This document shows positions 6,369 to 10,191 of a stretch of 10,191 bases of DNA, piece after piece; position 1 is the first letter of the stretch; each line of letters starts with the position of its first letter. The notes under the pieces are model-generated. The model was not told the origin of the DNA and did not search any database. It saw only the letters and a list, made by a program, of their open reading frames with translations. The stretch spans positions 1 to 10,191 of the forward strand of contig CANQCM010000027.1 in assembly GCA_947589625.1 (NCBI GenBank), in the 5' to 3' direction. This DNA comes from an uncultured Alphaproteobacteria bacterium (GTDB taxonomy: Bacteria; Pseudomonadota; Alphaproteobacteria; Rs-D84). A program made the translations under genes and the position numbers.

Positions 6369-8977
6369 CCAGTCGCCTTGGGCAGAGTGTTTGTGTCAAT
6401 TCCACCACATGTTTGACCGCCAGATGATATAGGGCAAACCTGCTGTTCTGAAGAAAATTCTGTTTGATTGCACCAATATTTTGGATAAACATCTTTCTGT
6501 GTCGTGTAATATACTTTTTTACCTGTGCAATCTGCATTATCGTCATTTTCACTGGCAACAGGTAATGCCGCGACACATTTTGGACTTGTGCCGTTTTTAC
6601 TGCGCCGCGCGCCATTTTCCCAACACAGACATGCGCCCCAAGACGCGGTATCAACATTTATAGAATAATCGCGCGGACACATATTTTCGCCGTTGTTTAT
6701 TCCATATGCACGGATAATACTGTCGGTATATACTTGCGAACCGTTAAAATTAGATCTGCACAGATTATCACTGTTGTACAGATTTGGTTTTATAAATTGT
6801 AATTCCAAGAAATTGCCAGCCAAGTTGCTGCATTGTGTGGACAGGATACTGATAATTTGATAATAGATTTCAGTCGCAACACCGGCGGGTTCTGGTTCGT
6901 GTTGCTGGATAATATAAACATCCTTTTCATTCTTGTTATGAGTAAGACTGGTCAAATATTCGTCAATTTGTCCATATATAGTTGAATCACCTTTGTCGCT
7001 GACATACCATACTGTACCTTTCTGGTCATCAGTGAAACTTTCTGCATGGTGAACAACATTAAATCCACCAAATGCTTTTTTTATCATATCATCACTGCTG
7101 CACGATGTAATACTTTTTAATTGACGCGCGCATTCAGATACTAAATTGTGGTCATTTGCAATAACGGGTTTGCTGTCGCCCATTTCATATTCATATAATG
7201 TGAACCAATCCAGCGCATTGCCCGATGTGAACAGACCGCTGTACGGGTAATAAAAGTTTTCATAGTTTGCGCCACCGTATTTATCAAAACACTGTTTAGC
7301 CACGGCACGGCATGCGGTCAAAGCGTCTGTATCTTGACGGTTTTGAACATATTCTGCGACGATGTTGCCATTAAACATATAATTGCAAGAATTGATGTAA
7401 TCAGCACACATCTGGGTTGACAGAACAACACGGTCAGGCTGTAATACAATGCTGGGGTCGCCCGTCAATTCCTTCATTGCGTCTGTTAATGCCTGGTCAC
7501 CGTTCATATAGCATGACGATACAAAATCAAAGCAACCTTGTTTTATTTCTGCAACCTTGGATTTTTGCGCGTAATATATATCTAATAATGCCTTATCCAG
7601 ATATTCTGCCCACACATCGTCTGCAATTTCCACACATTTATCAAGTGCTGGTTGCGCAAATTTCTTGGTGCGGTTTTCAAAATTTCTCATGAAAGTACGA
7701 TTTGCAGAGATCTTGGACAGTTTTTGATTCGCAGCATCTACGCCTGTCGCAAAGGTCAACAATTGTTCCAATTCATAAAATTTTTCAACCCCTGCAATTG
7801 GTTTGCCTGTTGAAATATCAATAAATTCGCCATTATCCAGACAGCGGTGATAATTTGCACCACAAACTTCTTCACTTAAAACTGCGGCTTCTACTTCGTT
7901 GACACATGTGGTAAAATCAGATGAATTATGACTCTGGCGATTTTCAACGCGTGCCAAATCCAGCATTGCACTGCCCTCGCGTATGGCAGATTTCATTTGT
8001 TTTTGCTTTTCTTCTATGGCGGTTTGGACAGTGTTACAATCTTGCTCTATCGCCATCAGATATGCATTAATTGCGCGTTGCAAAGACGCGTCATTACAAT
8101 CAGCCCGCACCGCTGCGCGACATTGTGGGTACACGGCAGAATATAAATCTTGACCGTTATAAGACGCGATAACTTGACCTGCGTCTGCTAAACCAAATGC
8201 GTTTGTTGTGTCAAATGCGATATTAATGCTGTTTAATGATGAATATTTTCCGCCGACATTTACATCTTCGCCACGAATAGAATTCATAATTGCCTGTAAT
8301 AATGCCTTGGACGCCGATGTGTCAGATGTCAGGGCGTTTTCGCCCTCGGACGCAGTTTTCATTGCTGTTGCCTGTGCCGCAGTCATGCCGACCACATCAA
8401 GGTTTTCATTAAACACGGTCAATTGCTGGCCTGCGTCTTGCAAAACAGCACGAGATTCAGCCAAAGATTCCACACGATTACTGCACGAACAACGGCGATA
8501 ATCGTCATTTTTTAATTGGCAGAATTGATCCATACATGTAAAAAATGCATTTTTGCATTGCTCGTATTCTGCACCTGTACGGGTTTGTGCAGTCGTCAGC
8601 GATGTGCTGTCTGCGGCGCGTGATATGTTTCCAATGGCATTGCGCATTGTGGCGCGCGAAACAATTGTGTTATTGCGCGGTGTTTCAAGACGTGTTGGTG
8701 TGGCATTGCGTGCGGTTGATGTGTCGCGACGGGTACTGGCACTGCGTGTCGTGCCAGATTGCGCATTGGTTTGTGTGGCGCGCGTAGATACAGATTGTGT
8801 CGCATTTCGTGCGGTGGTGATTGTATTTGTTGCATTTCGCGTCGCAACAGTTCGCACAGTTGTTTGATTTACAGAATCTGATTTGGTGCGCGATGTAGCG
8901 CCGTCATTACGCGACGCCGCCCATGTCCCACTGATGCAGGTCATTAAAACGCATGCAAAAATCAGAATTCTTTTCAT
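6362..8977 (-). CDS. Large exported cysteine-rich protein with RNAT-repeat linker, unknown family
   Basis: I do not recognise this 871-residue protein. It starts with a classical signal peptide (basic MKR, hydrophobic core, likely cleavage after GTWA at residue 20). Residues 21-135 are low complexity, rich in Thr, Arg, Ser, Ala and Asn, with 16 Arg and 1 Lys against 5 acidic residues, and RNAT three times plus RNAI once. From 136 on it is ordinary in composition but holds 30 cysteines, an even number. These begin with a cluster C141, C148, C153, C163, C165 and include five C-x6-C pairs. No membrane span follows the signal, and the cysteines in the signal are not in a lipobox. A disulfide-bonded periplasmic, outer-membrane or cell-surface protein is likely. 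It stands alone on the minus strand, convergent with lpxB and divergent from the TMEM175 gene. CAGAG directly abuts the ATG, a poor ribosome-binding site. Confidence 0.9.
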   Translation of the reverse strand: MKRILIFACVLMTCISGTWAASRNDGATSRTKSDSVNQTTVRTVATRNATNTITTARNATQSVSTRATQTNAQSGTTRSASTRRDTSTARNATPTRLETPRNNTIVSRATMRNAIGNISRAADSTSLTTAQTRTGAEYEQCKNAFFTCMDQFCQLKNDDYRRCSCSNRVESLAESRAVLQDAGQQLTVFNENLDVVGMTAAQATAMKTASEGENALTSDTSASKALLQAIMNSIRGEDVNVGGKYSSLNSINIAFDTTNAFGLADAGQVIASYNGQDLYSAVYPQCRAAVRADCNDASLQRAINAYLMAIEQDCNTVQTAIEEKQKQMKSAIREGSAMLDLARVENRQSHNSSDFTTCVNEVEAAVLSEEVCGANYHRCLDNGEFIDISTGKPIAGVEKFYELEQLLTFATGVDAANQKLSKISANRTFMRNFENRTKKFAQPALDKCVEIADDVWAEYLDKALLDIYYAQKSKVAEIKQGCFDFVSSCYMNGDQALTDAMKELTGDPSIVLQPDRVVLSTQMCADYINSCNYMFNGNIVAEYVQNRQDTDALTACRAVAKQCFDKYGGANYENFYYPYSGLFTSGNALDWFTLYEYEMGDSKPVIANDHNLVSECARQLKSITSCSSDDMIKKAFGGFNVVHHAESFTDDQKGTVWYVSDKGDSTIYGQIDEYLTSLTHNKNEKDVYIIQQHEPEPAGVATEIYYQIISILSTQCSNLAGNFLELQFIKPNLYNSDNLCRSNFNGSQVYTDSIIRAYGINNGENMCPRDYSINVDTASWGACLCWENGARRSKNGTSPKCVAALPVASENDDNADCTGKKVYYTTQKDVYPKYWCNQTEFSSEQQVCPISSGGQTCGGIDTNTLPKATGI
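8573..8917 (-). repeat. Degenerate RNAT/Thr-Arg-Ser low-complexity repeat tract within the exported protein
   Basis: This codes residues 21-135 of the exported protein. RNAT occurs at residues 47-50, 57-60 and 90-93, and RNAI at 112-115; two copies extend to TARNAT. The DNA copies use different synonymous codons (CGA or CGC for Arg; GCA, GCG or GCC for Ala), so they are not a fresh slippage product. Between them lie TR, SR and STR units. The tract also contains Asn-X-Ser/Thr triplets (NQT, three NAT, NNT, NIS). It looks like a flexible, basic, extended stalk between the signal peptide and the cysteine-rich body. Confidence 0.7.
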
Positions 8978-9105
8978 CTCTGATTAATGTTAGCAAAAAT
9001 AAAAAATTCAGGGCAAGTGAAATATAGTTTTCGCATTAAATCAGATTAAATTCTTGATGTGCCAATATGACCCAAGTGATAAAATAAAACAAAAAGATAA
9101 TTCAA
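8978..9105. other. Divergent intergenic region (128 bp)
   Basis: Very AT-rich spacer between the exported-protein gene (minus) and the TMEM175 gene (plus). On the minus strand TTGCCC-N18-TAACAT is a weak promoter candidate close to the ATG at 8977. On the plus strand TTGATG at 9054-9059 with TGATAA or TAAAAT near 9077-9085 is a weak candidate for the channel gene. ATTAAAT occurs twice ten bases apart near 9035-9051. I see no hairpin, riboswitch-like fold or small reading frame. Confidence 0.4.
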
Positions 9106-9708
9106 ATGAATAAAACACGTCTAGAAGCATTCAGCGATGGTCTGTTCGCGGTTGTTATTACGATTATGGTGCTGGAAATGGACGCGCCAATAGGCGTTGA
9201 TTTGAAATCTTTGGCGCCATTGATACCAGTATTTTTAAGTTATATTTTAAGTTTTATCTATGGCGGTATTTTTTGGATAAATCATCATCATTTAATGGCG
9301 GCAACATGTCGCATCAACAGCATTGTTTTATGGGCGAATTTGAATTTCTTGTTTTGGTTGTCGCTGATACCATTTTTCACCAGTTGGGTTGATGAAAATC
9401 ACGCCAGCCCTGTGCCAGTTGCAGCATACGGAGTATCGCTGTTTATGGTGTTTGGCGCATATAGGGTTCTGGAACTGGTTTTATTTCGGGCAAACGATTC
9501 AAGTACCGCATTAAATCAAGCATTAAAATCAGGTCGGCGCGAAAAATTATCACTATGCGCCATCGCGTGCGCAGTACCATTGGCATTTATTCACCCGTTT
9601 GTTTCAATGGGTGTGTATATTCTGATTGCGGTTATGTGGTTTATGCCAGACAGAAATCTTGACCGTGCATTACGTAATGGTAATGTGTGTCGTGCGCGGG
9701 GCAAATAA
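9106..9708 (+). CDS. TMEM175 (DUF1211) family potassium channel subunit
   Basis: Prokaryotic TMEM175 proteins are tetrameric potassium channels of the inner membrane, each subunit with six spans, that lack the classical TVGYG filter and select by a hydrophobic constriction in the first helix. The signature R-x3-FSD is present as RLEAFSDG (residues 5-12) at the start of helix 1, followed by LFAVVITIMVLEM. Other hydrophobic stretches lie near 35-57, 72-95, 104-128, 148-166 and 168-181. The motif FWINHHHL (56-63), typical of the family after helix 2, is clear. Length (200 residues) fits the bacterial form. The start has only a weak AAAGA upstream, but the signature begins at residue 5, so it is right. 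No operon partner: it lies between a divergent gene and tRNA genes. The physiological role in this organism is unknown. Confidence 0.88.
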   Translation: MNKTRLEAFSDGLFAVVITIMVLEMDAPIGVDLKSLAPLIPVFLSYILSFIYGGIFWINHHHLMAATCRINSIVLWANLNFLFWLSLIPFFTSWVDENHASPVPVAAYGVSLFMVFGAYRVLELVLFRANDSSTALNQALKSGRREKLSLCAIACAVPLAFIHPFVSMGVYILIAVMWFMPDRNLDRALRNGNVCRARGK

Positions 9709-9713
9709 TTTAC

Positions 9714-9742
9714 TTGCAAAATATGCAACATTGCGTTATTAT
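9714..9742 (+). promoter_or_regulatory. Promoter of the tRNA-Leu(CAG)-tRNA-Ala(CGC) unit
   Basis: TTGCAA at 9714-9719, a 17-base spacer and TATTAT at 9737-9742 lie 13 bases before the first tRNA nucleotide. Box quality, ideal spacing and position make this a strong sigma-70-type promoter candidate. It begins just five bases after the TMEM175 stop. Confidence 0.7.
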
Positions 9743-9755
9743 TCAAGCCATTCTT

Positions 9756-9842
9756 GGGCGTATGGCGGAATTGGTAGACGCGCTAGTTTCAGGTACTAGT
9801 GGTAGCAATACCTTGGAAGTTCGAGTCTTCTTACGCCCACCA
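9756..9842 (+). tRNA. tRNA-Leu(CAG)
   Basis: An 87-nucleotide class II tRNA with encoded CCA. The acceptor GGGCGTA (9756-9762) pairs fully with TACGCCC (9832-9838). The anticodon stem CTAGT/ACTAG encloses the loop TTCAGGT, giving anticodon CAG at 9790-9792 (reads CUG). The long variable arm GGTA-GCAA-TACC is typical of leucine tRNA. The T arm GGAAG/CTTCT (one G-U) has the standard TTCGAGT loop. The D arm has GGCGGAATTGGTAGACGC, normal for Leu. It is transcribed with tRNA-Ala, ten bases downstream. Confidence 0.96.
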
Positions 9843-9852
9843 AGACAGTTTT

Positions 9853-9928
9853 GGGGTTGTAGCTCAGTTGATAGAGCGCTACGTTCGCATCGTAGAGGTC
9901 GTGGGTTTGAGTCCCATCAGCTCCACCA
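9853..9928 (+). tRNA. tRNA-Ala(CGC)
   Basis: A 76-nucleotide class I tRNA with encoded CCA. The acceptor GGGGTTG (9853-9859) pairs with CAGCTCC (9918-9924) and includes the G3-U70 wobble, the main alanine identity element. The anticodon stem CTACG/CGTAG encloses TTCGCAT, anticodon CGC at 9886-9888 (reads GCG). The D loop is AGTTGATA and the T loop TTTGAGT: position 19 is A (9871) and position 56 is T (9908), where nearly all tRNAs have G19 and C56. The two changes still allow a Watson-Crick tertiary pair. All stems are otherwise intact, so it does not look like a pseudogene. Confidence 0.95.
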
Positions 9929-9932
9929 AGAT

Positions 9933-9957
9933 AAAACGCCTGTTTGGGCGTTTTTTT
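9933..9957 (+). terminator. Intrinsic terminator after tRNA-Ala
   Basis: AAAACGCC (9933-9940), loop TGTTTG, GGCGTTTT (9947-9954) form a perfect eight-pair stem followed by a run of T to 9957. It lies four bases after the tRNA-Ala CCA and closes the first tRNA unit. It is the only clear Rho-independent terminator in the window. Confidence 0.9.
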
Positions 9958-9989
9958 ATAATTTTGAAATCTTGTGCAATGAAAAACGC

Positions 9990-10018
9990 TTGACGAAAAG
10001 GCTTAACTGCGTTATCTT
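9990..10018 (+). promoter_or_regulatory. Promoter of the tRNA-Leu(TAA)-tRNA-Val(CAC) unit
   Basis: TTGACG at 9990-9995, a 17-base spacer and TATCTT at 10013-10018, followed by a GC-containing stretch (AGCGCA) and the tRNA start 17 bases beyond the -10 box. With the terminator just upstream, this marks a separate transcription unit. Confidence 0.7.
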
Positions 10019-10035
10019 TTAGCGCATAGTCCGAT

Positions 10036-10122
10036 GGGGATATGGCGGAATGGTAGACGCTGAGGACTTAAAATCCTTTGGTCATTGCGACCGTGTGGGT
10101 TCAAGTCCCACTATCCCCACCA
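10036..10122 (+). tRNA. tRNA-Leu(TAA)
   Basis: An 87-nucleotide class II tRNA with encoded CCA. The acceptor GGGGATA (10036-10042) pairs with TATCCCC (10112-10118). The anticodon stem GAGGA/TCCTT (one G-U) encloses CTTAAAA, anticodon TAA at 10069-10071 (reads UUA and probably UUG). The long variable arm GGTC-ATTGC-GACC supports leucine. The T arm GTGGG/CCCAC has the standard TTCAAGT loop. The D loop is one base shorter than in the upstream tRNA-Leu. Confidence 0.96.
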
Positions 10123-10136
10123 ATCTTGATTCTTAT

Positions 10137-10191
10137 GGATGTGTAGCTCAGTTGGTTAGAGCACCACGTTCACATCGTGGGGGTCGTTGGT
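10137..10191 (+). tRNA. tRNA-Val(CAC), cut by the right edge
   Basis: The 5' 55 nucleotides are present: acceptor strand GGATGTG, D arm GCTC-AGTTGGTTA-GAGC with normal GG, and anticodon stem CCACG/CGTGG around TTCACAT, giving anticodon CAC at 10171-10173 (reads GUG, valine). The window ends in the T stem, so the 3' acceptor strand and CCA cannot be checked. It starts 14 bases after tRNA-Leu(TAA), probably on the same transcript. Confidence 0.9.

Noticed and set aside
8545..8867. Overlapping open frames on the plus strand opposite the exported-protein stalk
   Set aside because: They are antisense shadows of the Arg/Thr/Ser-rich repeat tract; they have odd Cys/Val/Arg-rich composition, no ribosome-binding sites and no recognisable domain.
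8573..8917. Possible CRISPR or other DNA-level repeat array
   Set aside because: The repeats are short, imperfect, in frame and differ by synonymous codons, so they reflect a protein repeat.
8918..8977. Lipoprotein signal in the exported protein
   Set aside because: The cysteines at residues 9 and 14 are not preceded by a proper lipobox, while GTWA-AS is a normal signal peptidase I site.
9853..9928. tRNA-Ala as a pseudogene because of the D-loop and T-loop changes
   Set aside because: All stems pair, G3-U70 and CCA are present, and it lies between a good promoter and terminator.
9687..10022. 111-codon plus-strand frame spanning the tRNA genes
   Set aside because: It runs through two clear tRNA genes and the terminator, so it is not a coding region.

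Overview
The window reads as an ordinary chromosomal segment of a Gram-negative bacterium, most probably an alphaproteobacterium with a compact, moderately AT-rich genome. UvrA, LpxA, LpxB, the tRNA1(Val)-type methyltransferase and the bactofilin all fit that group, and UvrA has a PHSPVTGLPI stretch of the kind I associate with alphaproteobacterial UvrA. Genes are tightly packed, with overlaps and gaps of a few bases. The assignment to an uncultivated, possibly host-associated lineage is inference only.

Left part (1-3272, minus strand): a five-gene co-directional run that probably forms one operon. In transcription order it is a TrmN6-like methyltransferase, a membrane-anchored coiled-coil M23 peptidase, a bactofilin, rpiB, and the 5' part of uvrA, which runs off the left edge. 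Gaps are 5 bp, 4 bp, a 4-base ATGA overlap, and about 50 bp. The M23-bactofilin pair is a cell-shape or wall-remodelling module; the other genes are housekeeping.

Middle part (3310-6345, plus strand): an unrecognised integral membrane protein of about ten spans, then lpxA and lpxB, which overlap by 14 bases and encode the first acyltransferase and the disaccharide synthase of lipid A synthesis. Facing them on the minus strand (6362-8977) is one large gene for an 871-residue exported protein. It has a signal peptide, an Arg/Thr/Ser/Asn-rich linker with RNAT repeats, and 30 cysteines in the mature part, ten of them in five C-x6-C pairs. I do not recognise its family; it is the most novel item here.

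Right part (9106-10191, plus strand): a TMEM175-type potassium-channel gene and two tRNA transcription units. The first is tRNA-Leu(CAG)-tRNA-Ala(CGC), with its own promoter and a clear intrinsic terminator. The second is tRNA-Leu(TAA)-tRNA-Val(CAC), with its own promoter, the Val gene being cut by the window edge. The tRNA-Ala has an apparent A19-U56 pair replacing the near-universal G19-C56 elbow pair.

I see no mobile element, CRISPR array, rRNA or phage gene. No stretch above 300 bases lacks a gene; the longest is the 128-base divergent region at 8978-9105.
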